From Diplosphaera chodatii (taxonomy: Eukaryota; Chlorophyta; Trebouxiophyceae; Prasiolales; Stichococcaceae): DNA of 64,000 nucleotides. Position numbers and translations under genes: made by a program. Below the pieces are notes generated by a model. It saw only the letters and a list, made by a program, of their open reading frames with translations, had not been told where the DNA came from and ran no database searches. Shown piece by piece: positions 1 to 17,812 of the stretch (positions are counted from its first letter, which is position 1; each line of letters opens with the position of its first letter). The stretch spans positions 248,001 to 312,000 of the forward strand of contig JAALGY010000019.1 in the NCBI GenBank assembly GCA_032358165.1. The letters are read 5' to 3'.

Positions 1-2769
1 AACAACAGGTGCTCCGCGTCGCAGGGCAGCTCGGGTGAGGAAGATTCCAACTGTTGCCGGGCCAGCGAGCCGTGCTTCAGCCCCCCCGAGACGCTTGCCC
101 TGCTGCGGGCCAGCAGCAGGTGCGCCCCAGCAGCTGCTGCTGGCCTGCGCCAGGAGCACCGGGGTAATCCGCTGCTGGCAACACATATGATGAGGCTGCC
201 ATACAGGGCTGTCCTTGAGCGAGAAGTTGCGAGTCTCTCAGATTTATGTGCATCGCAATGCCCTCACTGATAGAAATACCTCTCCAGCTCGTGGTGTGTG
301 TGCATTTCAAGTCATCCCATGGCTGGTTGTAGGGAGCCGGAGCACGGGGTGCGGGTGTGCTCGGCGGCGCTGCGGGCGGACCTGCCCGCGTTCCTGGAGC
401 GCATGGCGGAGGCGGGGGTCGCCATCGCCGACAGCCGGCTGCTGCCCGGGGAGTTTGTGCGGGTGGCGGGCGGCCTGCAGCAGCTGCTGGCACGCACGGT
501 GGTCACCTCCGCGGACTGCCAGGTGCGCGCAGGAACGCCGCCGAGCTCGTGCGGCACGCTTGTGCACTTTGCCGCCAAGCCTTGCGCTACTTGATGCAGC
601 GGGGCAGTTCAGTCTTGCCTGGAATGAGGCAGTTTGTGTGCATAGGGTGTGATGCTGGGCGTCAGCAGGGGTGCCTGCATGTGAGTGCCAGGTGCAAGAC
701 GAGGCGGCGGGCCTGGTGGTGGCGCTGCTCGACCCGCAGCCCGGGGAGTCCATCCTGGATGCCTGCGCGGCGCCCGGCGGCAAGTCCCTCTTCGCCGCGG
801 CCCGCATGGGCCAGGTGCCGCTGCAGAAGGACTCCACCACCCAGATACACCCTGTCGCTGAGCCTGTGCATGCGGGGTCGCCACTGCACTGCAGCCCCAG
901 GAGCTCGTGCACCAGCTGGCACTGCTGCTGTTGCGCATGGAGTCATGTGACTCGTGCTGTGCAAGTGTGTGACTCGCGACGGTGTTCGAGTTTCGGTGCA
1001 GGGCCGGCTGCTGGCGCTGGACCGCAGCGAGCGCAAGCTGCGGGCGCTGCGGGCGGCGGCCCGGGAGCAGGGCGTAGATTCCCTCATCACCACCCACGTG
1101 CGCATCATTGATGAACACCATCTACTGTGTGCTGGACTCGCAAACTGCCTCTGGACACAGCCGGTCAGCCTGCAGCAGCAGCTGCCCTATGGTGCGGTGT
1201 GGCTCCTGCTCCATCCTGCAGGACAGGCAGGGCAGACGTGACATGCCTGGCCATACCAGCGGCAATGGTCATACCAGCAGCAACTGCTGAACTGCTGACA
1301 GAGCCATTGCTGCTGCTCTTCGTGTCGGAGCGAGCTGTATGACAGCCAACTGCTTGGGTCTGCCTTGGCCAGCTGATTGCAGGTCAGCAGGTGTCTGGTA
1401 TTATGAGGGTGGCGGATTGACATTCACCTTGTCGGCATGCAGGTAGGCGACCTCAGGGAGTTCAGTCAGCAGCGCCAACAGCAGCAACAGCACAGCCCGC
1501 AACGCTTGGCAGCAGCTGCAGCAGGTGCTCTTGCCTGCAGCAGTGCAGTCATTCTGCAAGGCCTGTGTACATGACGAGACTGATCTATGTACAGCTGTGA
1601 CCGACAGCCTGGCGCTCTGTGCAGGCAGCTCTGGCAGACAGTCCAGGGCCCAGACAGATGCGCATCCAGCAGCAGAGCCCGCAGCTCAGGGCGCAGGCGC
1701 TCGAAACCTGCAGCAACCATCAGGGGTGGGCAACCTATGCATGTACCAATGTCTGTCGAGTTCTCATGTCACCTGGTACGTGGTGCAAGGTGGCAGCGTG
1801 CGATCTGTTCAAGAGGCAGTGTCAAGCCAGCAGTTCTGAGGACAGTAGGGCTAGGCGGCATGCAACATTCTCCGAAGCAGCAGCTGACAGCAGCCCTCCC
1901 GTCACTCGCTCTGCTCGGCGAGCCAGCACTGAGCACAGTGGCCGGTGCGCAGGTGTTCGACCGGGTGCTGCTGGACGTGCCGTGCTCCGGGTCGGGCGTG
2001 CTCGCCAAGCGCGCAGACCTGCGGTGGCGGCGGGAGCCGGCGGACCTCACTGAGATGACCACGCTACAGGTGACTTGCAGGCACTGCATCACATCGATGG
2101 TGTACTATACCTCTGATCATGTCGGGTTCCCACGGATGCTGGCCCAGTGCGTCCCCAATGAGCCAAGACGGGCCCTGGCTGGAGCAAGCAAAGAGACCAC
2201 ACCTTTGGAGGTACGCATCTGTGAGACCCACACCTTCTGCCCAGGTGACCACGGACGACCACGAAACGCCATCTCATGTGTGCAATCCAGGCTGAGCTGC
2301 TGGACGCGGCGGCACCGCTGGTGCGGCCGGGCGGTGGCGTTCTCGTCTACAGCACCTGCAGCATCGAGCCCGAGGAGAACCAGCAGCAGGCGCGCACACG
2401 CAACCATGCCGATGATGCCTTCACTGTTTGTTGGGGATGCTGTTCGGGTGCTGCTTGGTTATCACACGACAGGCTCGTGACCTCCTTTCGAGTACATGAG
2501 CTGCTTTGGGCCATGACTGCAGCCGCTGAGTTAGGTCCATAATCTTCTGCTGTACCTAGCCCTGAGATTCTCGATGGGTGAATAACTATATCACCGTACT
2601 GTGCCTGCAGGTTGAAACGTTCCTGGCGAGGCGGCCCGACTTCGTGCTGGACACTTCGCTGCCGAAGCTGGCGCCGGGTGTGGTGACGGGCGATGGCTAC
2701 CTGCAGACGCTGCCGCACCGCCACGGCTGCGACGGAGCATTCGCGGCTAGATTCCGGCGGTTGCATTGA
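1..2769 (+). CDS. rsmB: RsmB/Sun-type rRNA (cytosine-C5) methyltransferase, 5' end outside window
   Basis: Transfers a methyl group from SAM to a cytosine of small-subunit rRNA; in algae it probably acts in the plastid. Exons I can place: 333-522 (linker before the catalytic core), 692-814 (VQDEAAG, then the SAM-binding motif DACAAPGGKS), 1002-1097 (ALDRSERKL), an exon starting at 1443 (DLREF), 1953-2069 (DRVLLDVPCSGSGVLAKRAD, carrying the PCSG cysteine), 2291-2389 (YSTCSIEPEEN, carrying the catalytic TC cysteine), 2611-2769 (VETFLARRPDF to the stop). The intron after 2389 has a GC donor, and phase 0 is kept across it. The N-terminal NusB-like half expected in this family is not visible, so the gene starts before the window or in unassigned exons in 1-330. 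The junction between the 1443 exon and 1953 is unresolved. Family call sure; plastid location inferred. Confidence 0.85.
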
Positions 2770-3180
2770 CATTGCAGACCCACACCGCATCAGCACAGAC
2801 TGCTATGTGTCTGGCCGAAGTTACAGGTCAGGCCTAAGGTCAGCAAGGCCAGTTGGTGTTGTGTACCCTGGTGTTGATGAGGTTGGCATGCTGTGCCATC
2901 ATTCTGCCTTGCAGAGGCTGTCCACGGTGGCCATTGTGCATCAGGCACAGCTCTTTAGACAACCCCATCGCGATCTGATGGTATAATATCCTGTCGTGTG
3001 ATCCTCTATCAAAGGAGAACAAGGATGCACATCCTCGACTTGCCAAGCCTCAACCGCTAAGAGATGCCGCTGGCTGTGCTCTGCCTCCTGCTGTCACCCA
3101 TGCCAGCTGATTGCGACATGCATGCAAGATACACACTGCGATTGCGGCGCGTTTCCAGCATGCAACATGCCGCTCGAAAT

Positions 3181-3480
3181 GCGCACTGTGGCCGCTCATG
3201 CCGCCGACAGCCCCTGCCGCGGGCTTCCTGTCCCCTTCTGCTGCTGCCGCTGCCATCTGCCCCAATTGCCACACAAAAGGCGCAGCGGGCCCGCTCCATG
3301 CCGGCCGACAGACCCCGCAGCGCGCCCCAGCTTCCCTTTCACTGCCGCTGCCTTGTGCGCCCATTGTCCCTCAAAAGGCGCAGTGGGGCCGCTCCATGCC
3401 GCCCGACAGCCCCCGCAGGCGGCCCCAGAAGCGGGGCGCCGCCCGCTCGTCCTCCGAGCTGTCCGTCTCGCTGGACTCCT
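3181..3480. repeat. Three degenerate ~98-bp tandem copies overlapping the F-box gene 3' end
   Basis: Similar blocks begin at about 3181, 3280 and 3378 (spacing 99 and 98 bp). Each carries a version of GCGCAGTGGGGCCGCTCCAT followed by a GCCGACAGCCCC-like segment. The rightmost copy is the terminal coding segment of the minus-strand F-box gene (stop at 3371). The two others lie downstream of that stop, in its presumed 3' UTR. The rest of 2770-3370, between this gene and the convergent methyltransferase, shows no gene. Confidence 0.6.
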
Positions 3481-5501
3481 CATCGTCCTGCCCGCCGATG
3501 AAGTGGTCCACCACCTATGTACACTTGAGCAACTTAACGTTGTTCTCTAGTATACTTGACCCCTTGTCAAGGCCAGATCCGCTGTGCCAAGTCGACAGCA
3601 GTCGGAAAGACGTCCTGCAGCCACGTGTACTTCCGTGTGCTTAGCCGCTGTGGCGGCGCCCCGGGATGCAACCTGCTGACACTGCTGTCTGCGCACCCAG
3701 CCCCGGGGTCAGGCGGACGTGAACAGCGGATCCACCAGGGGGCCCGCACCTGGGCCACGCTGGGGAAGGAGGCCAGGGAGCGGGCGCGCCCCGCCTCCGT
3801 GCGGCGCAGCGCCAGCTGCGGGCGCTGCATCAGACATTTCAATTTTCAAAGCAGTTTAAAACATCAAGACACCAGCCACGTCAACACACTCATGTGACCA
3901 ACAACATGACACCTTATCGTCGGCTCTGTTGTTGTACGTCTGCACGGCGTCAGTGTGTACCCTTGAGCTGAAAAACCGCAGCACCGGAACCAGTGTCCCC
4001 GGCACCTGGCAGTGGGGCGGCGCCAGCGCGGGGTGGCCCTCCGGCAGCCAGGCCAGGCGGCCGTCCAGCTGCACCCGCCGCGACCGCCACTGGTCCAGCA
4101 CCGCCGGCTCAGCTGCAGCCAGAATGCCAGTTTCACTAGTTTAGACTTAGTCGAACTGCAAAATCATGGTGGCAATGGGCTGAAAAGACCCATTGCAGTC
4201 ATGTGACATGCAGTTTCAGGCGCACTATTTGGCACTGTGACCTGCAGAAGCTACGCTCGAACTCGCGGGGCCCACCCTTGGCAATGGCGACAAAGCCGGT
4301 TCTGTAGCCCGCACGAAAGTGGCCAGCCTGCCACGGCATGGCTGCGCAGACGCCCGTGCCGATGCACTGCCAGGCCGGCGAGGCATCAGACGCCGTTCGC
4401 CACTGGCGGCACACGCACGCGGCCGCAGCAAGCGACAGTGGGTCCAGTACCGCCAGAATCTGCACATGCCACAGACATGTGGTCATCAAAGCAAGCAATT
4501 GAATGTTCGTCCAGTGATCCTTGCAAGTCAAAGGCGCCATGCCTCAACAGGAGCTGCTGTCGACATGTACCTGATCGAGCAGGTCCGCTGGCAGGAACAG
4601 CTCAGCACCAGACGCAGCGTCATCCCCCGACCCTGCGCCGCAGCAAACTACCATTTGGCAATGGTGCGGCCGGCCTTTGGCGGCTGCCCGAGAGCAACTT
4701 CGATCCACACATTGACAACTGCATCAGCTGCATGCATGTGCACTTTGCATGGTAACAGTGTTGTGGAACAGCTTAGGGGGCTGCTGTCGCAGAGCGGGTC
4801 ACCTGCCCGTGCCTCGCCCCGCTGCAGGGCGACCTGCCGGGCGCGGTGCTCCCGCAGCAGGCGCTGCGCCTTGGCGCGCGGCAGCACCCGCTCCCCCGCC
4901 CGCGCCACCGCCGCCGCCGCCGCCCGGCTGGCGGGCCGAGTGCATGTTTGTGAAGGTCTGACATCGGTGCCAACTGTCATGTGTGATTTGCCGAGGAGGC
5001 TGCGGAGGCTTGGATGCTCGTAGAACTTGGCAGGGCACCCAGAAGGGGCAGGTTGTTGCTGACAGGTGGCTCACGCGTCGCACAGCTCCACCGCCAGCAT
5101 CGCGTCTGCGGCGAGCGCCGCCTGCAGCGCCTTGCCCCCGCCCGCGTGCAGCCGCAGCAGGCAGCCCGCCAGCTCCTCGGCAGCCCGCCGGTAGTCGGGC
5201 CTGCAGCAGAAGCGGGAAACACCTCGTCACCGTCCAGTGATGACCTCAACAGCCTGAGTTTCCGGCATGCGGGCCTCGCAGCCAGGCTTGCTCCAGCATC
5301 TAGCTGTTGACATCGCCTCCTGCCTGAGCATGCTTGGTGCCATGCACGGCACCATGCATCACGCACGTGCCGTTCTCCCTGCTTGAGTACATGCATGCAG
5401 CAGCCTGCCTGGACCGACAAGTCCGGGCACCTGCGCTGCAAGGCCGCAGAGATCTCGGCGTCCGCATAGCGCCTGGCGATGTTGTCGCGCTGCGGTGGCA
5501 T
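3371..5501 (-). CDS. F-box protein, FBXO9/Hrt3-like
   Basis: Likely substrate adaptor of an SCF ubiquitin ligase. Eight exons on the minus strand, high to low: 5501-5431, 5200-5075, 4957-4803, 4647-4571, 4459-4242, 4135-3961, 3824-3750, 3514-3371. All phases agree and give 346 residues. The F-box spans the junction of exons 4 and 5 (LPADLLDQ, then ILAVLDPLSLAAAACVCRQW). An Ala-rich helical region precedes it. After it, LDQWRSRRVQLDG and a following PVLRFFSS recall the segment after the F-box in FBXO9, which is the basis of the subfamily guess. The tail is acidic (DDEESSETDSSEDE) and ends GGMERPHCAF. A short model starting at the in-frame ATG at 4654 is possible, but the upstream exons join it in phase. 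F-box call firm, subfamily tentative, exons 7-8 least certain. Confidence 0.7.
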
Positions 5502-5630
5502 GACGCCTCACCGCCCGGCTGCCGCCGCTGCCAGCTGGCACGCCATACCTGCACCCTGTGCACCTTGCTGCCTGTTGACGCTGCACACTTCGCCCCCTGC
5601 TGCCTCCGCGCCTGCTCGCTGTGCCCTGTC

Positions 5631-6302
5631 TCACTTGGCAGGCTCCGGCTCCGGCTTCGCCTGCGCCTGCTCTTGCTGCGGGGCCGCTGCAGCCTTCAGC
5701 CGGTTCGCACGGTAGTGCAGCCAGTGGTAGTACTGTTGCGTGTGGATGAGCTCCTGTGTACAGAACACAGGCTGTGTACACGAAGGGCGTGCTGCACGTG
5801 GTAATCAACATGCCAATGACCATTGCAGACAGAGATCTGACTGCCTTTGCGACACGCACCTTGACCTGCGTGGATGCCAATGCGGTGCGAAACTCCTCGC
5901 TCTGCAGCAGCTCCAGGAAGAACAACGCGTGCGGGTATCTGCAGGAAGTGCGCCATCGTACGCAATATGCGGGATTGCGACCATCGCATGCCGCATGCCA
6001 TCATCGTATGCCGCATGCACGATGGAGCAGCAGCGCGCCAGGTCCCTTACTAAGATGGAGGGGCGTCCTTACATGATATACGCGGCGTATTCGGGCCGCA
6101 GCCAATACTGCAGGTAGTCCAGGAATCTGATGAGCGCGGGGTCCTTCAGCTGGTCTGACTGCGCAAGCCAGGTCAGGTACGTTGGGTTCGCCAGAAGCTG
6201 CACGAACTCAAGCTCCAGTTCGAAGCGCCTAGCTTCGCTGCAGCCGGTGTCGATTGGCTGTGCTGTCTGCGCGGGTGTCTGTTCTGAGCCAGAGGCTGGC
6301 AT
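5631..6302 (-). CDS. MED31: Mediator complex subunit 31
   Basis: MED31 (Soh1) belongs to the middle module of Mediator and helps RNA polymerase II initiation and elongation in the nucleus. Three exons: 6302-6073, 5938-5866, 5753-5631. Exon 1 carries FELELEFVQLLANPTYLTWL and RFLDYLQYWLRPEY, exon 2 YPHALFFLELLQSEEFR, exon 3 QQYYHWLHYRANRLK. These are the signature blocks of the family, in order. The first junction splits an Ile codon in the block read as AAYIIYPHAL. The tail after the conserved core is Gln/Ala/Glu/Pro-rich (QEQAQAKPEPEPAK). Start ATG at 6302. It lies 129 bp upstream of the F-box gene start on the same strand. Confidence 0.95.
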
Positions 6303-6594
6303 GAGGGATTTAACGACAGCAGCAGCCCGTGTGCACCGTCGATGAATGTAACTACATGCAGAAGTAAGACACAGCGCGATTCATCTCATTCGCTACTGTA
6401 TATAGTGTCAGGCATGATGCAGAGGCAAAGTGAATGCCATGCCACATTGCTGCTTCCAGCCAACTGCCGCCGCCTGGTCTGCAGGAGGTAGGCTCAGCAG
6501 GGGCATTGATCACCTCTGCATCTTCTTCCACAAAGCACAACAAACCTGACCTGACCCACAAATTGGTACATACATACAAACGACAGCAGGAGAG

Positions 6595-8398
6595 CTATCC
6601 GGCTACAGCGCTGCCTGCTACCAGTGGTGCGTTGCACATTGGGCAAGCAGCGGGCCGGGAGTAGTCCGTGCTGCTGAGCAGCCACCGGTCGATACACTCC
6701 TGCGGGATCAAAAATGCATGAATTGCACTGCTTGCTCTTTGTAGATGGTGCATGACCATGCAATGGAACCCTAGTCTGAGGACCAGCTGCAATGCAATGA
6801 GCACTCTCACCAAGTGGAAGGTGTGCAAGCAATGCAGACGGCGCAGCACATCGCCTGGACACGGACATCGCAAATGCTGAGGGTAGCCGAGGGAGGACCA
6901 TACAAAATCATATGCAGGAGCTCGACATCGGAAGCGACAGACGCCTGCAACATGATGTTGATGTGGCTCACCAGCTGCATAATCCTCACAGCAGATGCTG
7001 CATGCAACATCACTGGAGGGACGGTCCACGAGCAGGGCATCAACCAGCTCCCGCTTTTCTACCACCTGTGGCACCTCCCGTCCAGCTGACCGCAAGCGTG
7101 CCTGCACAGGGAGTTGAAGTGGGCTCGCTGTGACTGGTAACACACCTGGGTCTTCAAAACATCTGACACACTGCAAGTGCTGTATATGAATGGATTTATT
7201 GCCCGTACTGTCGCCAGCCTGCAGCCGCTGGCACTTCCAGCTGTTGTTCAGAACGCCCGGTCATCAGCGTCGGCTTGACAACCCCATAGCAGCCACTGTG
7301 GGTGAGGGTTGCTGCTGTGGGCTAGCTACCTTAAGGTCGTGTGCGGAGAGTACCATCAGCTGCTCGCGTCCGGCATACTCCTCTGCTGGCATCTTGTGCA
7401 GAAAGCTGATGACCTCCTCAAAGCGCTGCTCGTGGCTCTGAGCACCTCTCCTGCCCCTCTGTTGTCAAATGTTTCATGTTTTATGTCTGTGAATGTGTGT
7501 TAAACATCACGTGTCAGCCACGGCACAGCAACACGCCTGCGCCACCAGACTCGGCAGCTGTTCGTGCGCACATGCTTTGCACAACATATGCGGCTGGCCG
7601 GCCCAGGTACCTAGACGCTGTAAATCTGCACACAGTCACCTGGCCGCTGCCTCGGCCCCTGGCGGGGTCCCTCGGCTGCGAGAAGATCCGTCTAGCCAGC
7701 CGCCGCCACCCATGCCTCTGCACCTGCACATGTGACTGCCTTGCTTGGCTTCGGTGGACGTCGATGGTGTGCTGGAAGTCCTACGTCCTCACGAATGTCC
7801 GCTGCCTTGCACCTGTGTGGCGGTCCACGCCAGGAGGAACAGCAGCACTGCCGGCAGCACCCCAGCTATTGCCAGGTCCACAAGGCCGATGCCTGCGCAT
7901 TGGCAGCATGAGGCCCTCTGGGTGTGATACGCCCTGTCGTTCTTGCTGTGTGCCAGCATGCACATGCTGTGCATGAGTGAAGTGAGTGTCCCCAGGGACG
8001 GCGGGCTTGCCTGCCGCTGCACGGCGCTGAGGCGAGAGCAACCGTGAGTGGAACGGCTGCCGGCCGCCTTCGATGCGCTGCCACTCATCTGGCCTCAGGA
8101 CCTGCATGCCGGTGTCCCTTCGCTTTTGCTGTGGCACAGCCAGCACACAACCACACCATGCCGTCAGCAACCAGACGAGCTGCTGGCAGGGCGATATGCA
8201 ACCTGCATGCCTTGGATCTGAGAGAACTGTTTTAACGTCAGAAATAATCATCAGGCTCACCGGGAGCAGCAGCTCCCGCAATAGGTATATAAGTGCCATG
8301 AAGGGCCGCAGCACACTTGGCAAGACCAGAGGCGCAAAGAAGAGCAGTGGCGCCAGCCACCATGGGCCATCTCCAGCATACACAAACACGGCAGGCAT
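6595..8398 (-). CDS. Membrane-anchored RING-H2 E3 ubiquitin ligase with SAP-like segment
   Basis: Eight exons in continuous phase, 259 residues: 8398-8261, 8101-8011, 7892-7813, 7723-7640, 7437-7330, 7101-6972, 6854-6811, 6699-6595. The N-terminus is strongly hydrophobic (WWLAPLLFFAPLVLPSVLRP, then MALIYLLRELLLP) and likely forms a membrane hairpin. A second hydrophobic segment follows (IAGVLPAVLLFLLAW). The middle has LSAHDLKARLRSAGREVPQV then EKRELVDALL, resembling a SAP helix-turn-helix. The C-terminus is a RING-H2: CSIC, CLHTFHLEC, CPMC. Intron 2 has a GC donor (GGCAG then gcaagc). The membrane and RING halves look like separate genes until the phase-0 junction 7330/7101 joins them; no ATG usable for a separate RING gene lies between. 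Substrate and organelle unknown. Confidence 0.75.
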
Positions 8399-9024
8399 GC
8401 AGCTGGAACAGGCGCTGCAGCAGCTTGATGTCTTGCCCTAGGTTTCAAATGTCAGAGGCGCTCCCATGCATGCTGCCATGCCCTGGCGCTGCTGTGCAAG
8501 GGGGGCTTCAGAACAGGTGTTGACTGCAACACGCATCGCGCGCTGAAAGCACGTTGGTTGACTCAACGTGTAGGGTGTTCAACACCAGAGTCGCTACTTC
8601 TGGCACGCTGCACCGCAGTGGCACAGAGCAATCCGGAGCACAGCCGCGCTTGGTTTCAGACCTCTGCGGTGGATGTGCACGGTCGATGCCGAAGCATTGT
8701 CAGGTCTTTGATCACAGACAGCGCAAATAACTGCGCAATGCGGACACACCACGCTCATCATGCTACAGCGCTGGTACCTTGCTGCTTTCGTCATTCGCCA
8801 CCTCAGCACCTGGCTGGGTTATCTGATTTGCTCAGTTTTGACCGTTTACATTGTTATATTGACCTGTGGTTCTCATCACATCCTTCAGTCGTCACAGCTG
8901 CAACACCGCTTGCCAGCTGGCCTGAATCAAGCAAATGCTCACCACTTGCACAGCATCCTGCAAACCTTAGGCAGGAAGCCCCAACGAGCTCAAAACATTG
9001 AGAGTCATTTCATTGTTGTTCTCG
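8399..9024. promoter_or_regulatory. Divergent intergenic region (RING ligase / M48 protease)
   Basis: 626 bp between two divergent starts. It should contain both promoters. I see no gene and no convincing TATA element. Confidence 0.4.
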
Positions 9025-11138
9025 ATGACGCTGTTGCACAGCGGCAGGCATGCGACAGCAGGATGGGCTGCGCGGTCGCAGCACAGCGTCCTCCAGCTCA
9101 AAGCAGCGCACCTGCAGCGGTTTCTGCACTTCCTGCAGCGACGTGATGCTAGAGGCATTCACAGACAGCCGCCCAGCCGAAACGTCGTGCAGACCGTTGC
9201 CTCGGCTTATCAGGATAGCACAGCCGAGGACATCAGGACCGCTGCCATGCCGCGGGTGGCAACCTTCCGAGGCCTGTCTGGCGACGACTTCAGGTCCCGC
9301 AATGCATCTCGTGCACGACAGATACGTGCAGCCCCTGCGATAGGACCTGCACGCGCTTGTATCATGTAACCACATGCTGAGCATGAGCTTGGCATGGTAT
9401 GCAGCGGTATCAGACGCTGCTGTTTATGTTGCCCGCAGGCATCCGCTCGACCAGCAGAACACGCGGTTGCTGCGGCTGCTGCCCGGACTAGAGGGCTTGA
9501 TCAAGGGTCTGATAGGCGGGGCTGGCGAAACTGTCTTGCTGCTGGAGAACATGGGCAGCAGCATCCTGGTTGGGCCGGAGCAGGTGTGGCCTCGTTTCCT
9601 GCTGCTTTACGCGGGGTGTCATGGTGCATGCGTAAGTTTTCCGGCAACCGAGTGTCACCAGCGAGCATGGTGTGCATGCAGCTGCCCAGCTTGCACCGGA
9701 GCATGCAGGAGGCAGCCAAGATCCTGGGCGTTGAGCCGCCCGAGCTGTACATCCGGCAGGTGGGCACTTCACATGAGGTACTGATCTCGAAAGGCGTTGA
9801 TCTGTTGCACTGTTGACCACCGGTCCAGCAAGGGCCAAAGGCAGCCGTTCCATACACTTAATGAGGTGCTAATGCAGACAAGTCAGGCTACTTGAGTCGG
9901 GTGTTCCTCGCTCAGAGTCCAGTCCCCAACGCGTTTTCGTCCTGCAGTCAGCGTCCCCAAATGCCTACACTCTGGCCGTGTCCGGGCGGCGGCCCTTTGT
10001 GGTGGTGCACTCCGCGCTGCTGGAGCTGCTGACGCCGCTGGAGGTGCAGAGCGTGCTGGGGCACGAGCTGGGGCACCTGAAGGTGTGGAACATACGCAGG
10101 GTTTAGGGCAGCGTTGCCCGCGCTGTGGCAAGAGTAGGGGTGTGGACGCCAACCCCTGCGCTCTGCAGCAACTGCAGAGGCAGCACGGCATCGTGCTGCC
10201 GCATGCCATAATGCCCTATGCCTTGCACCACACATGCACACCACACATGCTGAAAGCGCATGCATCCTGCGGAACGCTGCTGGTGCAGTGCGAGCATGGC
10301 GTGTGGCTGAACGCGGGTGCGCTGGCATCCAGCGCGGCCGCCACGCTGCCCTTCATGTCGACGACCCTCGAGGATGGGCTGCTGCGCTGGCTGCGCGCCG
10401 CCGAGCTGACCTGCGATCGGGCCGCGCTGCTGGTGGTGCAGGTGCGTGCCGTGACCAGCAGTCCATTGCCAAGGTGTTCTATATATGACCAAGTCCGCCG
10501 TGAACCGGATGTGATACCCGCTGAGCAGCACCGAGACTCATGCACCTGCCAGTGCGGACGGCCTTGCAGTGCCCTGCTGCCTTCGTCTACTTCAACTGTG
10601 CCATGCAACAGATTTTCAGCTCGATGTGATCCAGCTCGATGGTGGCTGCTGCAACCCATTTGGGCGCAGTGTTGTAAACAGTAAGGAGGCGTTGGCCTGC
10701 CCATGCTGAGGAAGGTCCACAGGCGTTGCACACAGACCCAGCGCGAGCACATGGGTATGATACACATTTCTTTTACCATAGGACTCGCGGGTGGTGGTGT
10801 CGGCGCTCATGAAGCTGGCCGGCGGCTCGCCCTCGCTTGCCAAGGAGCTCAATGTGGACGCATTTTTGCAGCAGGCACGATCATACGATGAAGTGTCAGC
10901 CAGCCCTCTGGGCTTTTACCTCAGGAACGCCCAGACGCGAGCTCTATCACACCCACTACCTGTGCTCAGAGCCAAAGAGATAGATGGCTGGGCGCTGAGC
11001 ACACAGTACCAAGAGCTGCTGCAGCGCAACAGGCAGCACAGTAGTAGCAGAGGCAGTGGCGTGCACAGTAGTGGTGACGGCAGTGGCGTGCAGCCTCGCA
11101 GCAGAGAGCTACGTGTACCCATCGCAAATGGAGAATAA
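9025..11138 (+). CDS. M48 family zinc metallopeptidase, plastid type
   Basis: Membrane-associated or soluble Zn protease of the HtpX/Ste24 superfamily, closest to the plant protein encoded by At3g27110 as I remember it. Exons: 9025-9293, 9439-9583, 9682-9759, 9948-10082, 10289-10441, 10782-11138; 378 residues if the ATG at 9025 is used. Conserved blocks: LSGDDFRHPLDQQNT, LLLENMGSSILV, SPNAYTLAVSG, the zinc motif HELGH, the downstream metal ligand block AELTCDRAALLVVQ, and LNVDAFLQQARSYDE followed by FYLRNAQTRALSHPLPVLRA. The first about 70 residues are rich in His, Arg, Ser and Ala, which fits an organelle transit peptide. Another ATG at 9050, in another frame, also starts a transit-like peptide, so the exact start is open. 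The Ser/Gly-rich C-terminal tail is not conserved. Confidence 0.87.
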
Positions 11139-11925
11139 CTTTGTACCAACATTTCATCTCGCGAACACTGCAATTCTTCTGATTCAAGACTGATCTTAGA
11201 GTCCTTGATTGAACTCATCCATCGCATGTGCAAGTGGACATCAGTTTTGGAACAGCGCTCTGTGTGATAGCATGTCAATTGTATGGCTGTTGCATTCATC
11301 AGTATAAAGTAAACGAGCGTGAACAACACCTACAGCAGCAATGCGATGCGTGCTTTCAAAGGCATTACACTTGCAAAAGGCTTTGTGAGACACATGTGAT
11401 AACCGACTACACCATCCAGACATAACCAGTTTGTCTGAACCCAGGATCGAACTGGGGACCTTGTGTGACCTCAAGTTGGCGCGCTGGCGCAACCATGAGA
11501 TGACGGGACGCCATTATTTGCCATATATGTACCTTCACAAGCAATATTTCTCTGGTCGCCCAGAGCGATTTTCGCCTTCTGCTCAGCGTGCTCGTTGCCT
11601 AGTTGCCCGCGAGCGATGCAACCACCGCCAAACAAAAGCGCGGCGGCTGTGCCCTGCTGACCCTTGAGTTGTGTAACCTGCACCGTTCCTGCGTCAGCTT
11701 GATTCCTTCATCTTGACCGTGATCACTCCTCTATACGTATCCCGGGCCAGTGGCGCTTCGTAGCATGGGGTTTGGAGGGTGCAAACTACCCTGATGTGGT
11801 AAGCTTATTAACATATGCTAAAAATTCCTGTTCATTAAGCACCTCCTGCCGCCGCCCACTAGATCTGCTTTCGTTTTGTTCAGTATTCGTTCAAGTGGGC
11901 AGCGCGTGGTCGGCGGCGGGGATGG
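11139..11925. other. Convergent intergenic region, no protein gene
   Basis: 787 bp between the M48 protease and the DEAH helicase 3' ends. It holds the tRNA-like element listed separately. A TGTAA, the green-algal polyadenylation signal, lies at about 11667 on the plus strand and may serve the protease. Confidence 0.4.
11417..11501 (-). repeat. Degenerate tRNA-like sequence (possible SINE head)
   Basis: On the minus strand the sequence carries a perfect T arm (CCCAG, TTCGATC, CTGGG), that is a pol III B box, and an A-box-like GGTTGCGCCAGCGCG upstream, spaced about like a tRNA of 70 nt. The D loop is shortened, the anticodon stem does not pair, and only four of seven acceptor pairs form. It is therefore a pseudo-tRNA or a tRNA-derived SINE head rather than a functional tRNA. 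The element is followed by a CAGACA/TGTCTG hairpin. Confidence 0.35.

Positions 11926-17812
<5,887 letters not shown>

Noticed and set aside
4575..4654. F-box gene starting at the ATG at 4654
   Set aside because: Possible, but the acceptor at 4647 joins three upstream exons in phase, and the upstream exons otherwise lack a product.
6595..7176. Stand-alone RING protein starting near 7176
   Set aside because: That start is TTG and no usable ATG exists. Phase-0 splicing to the upstream SAP-like exon gives a better protein.
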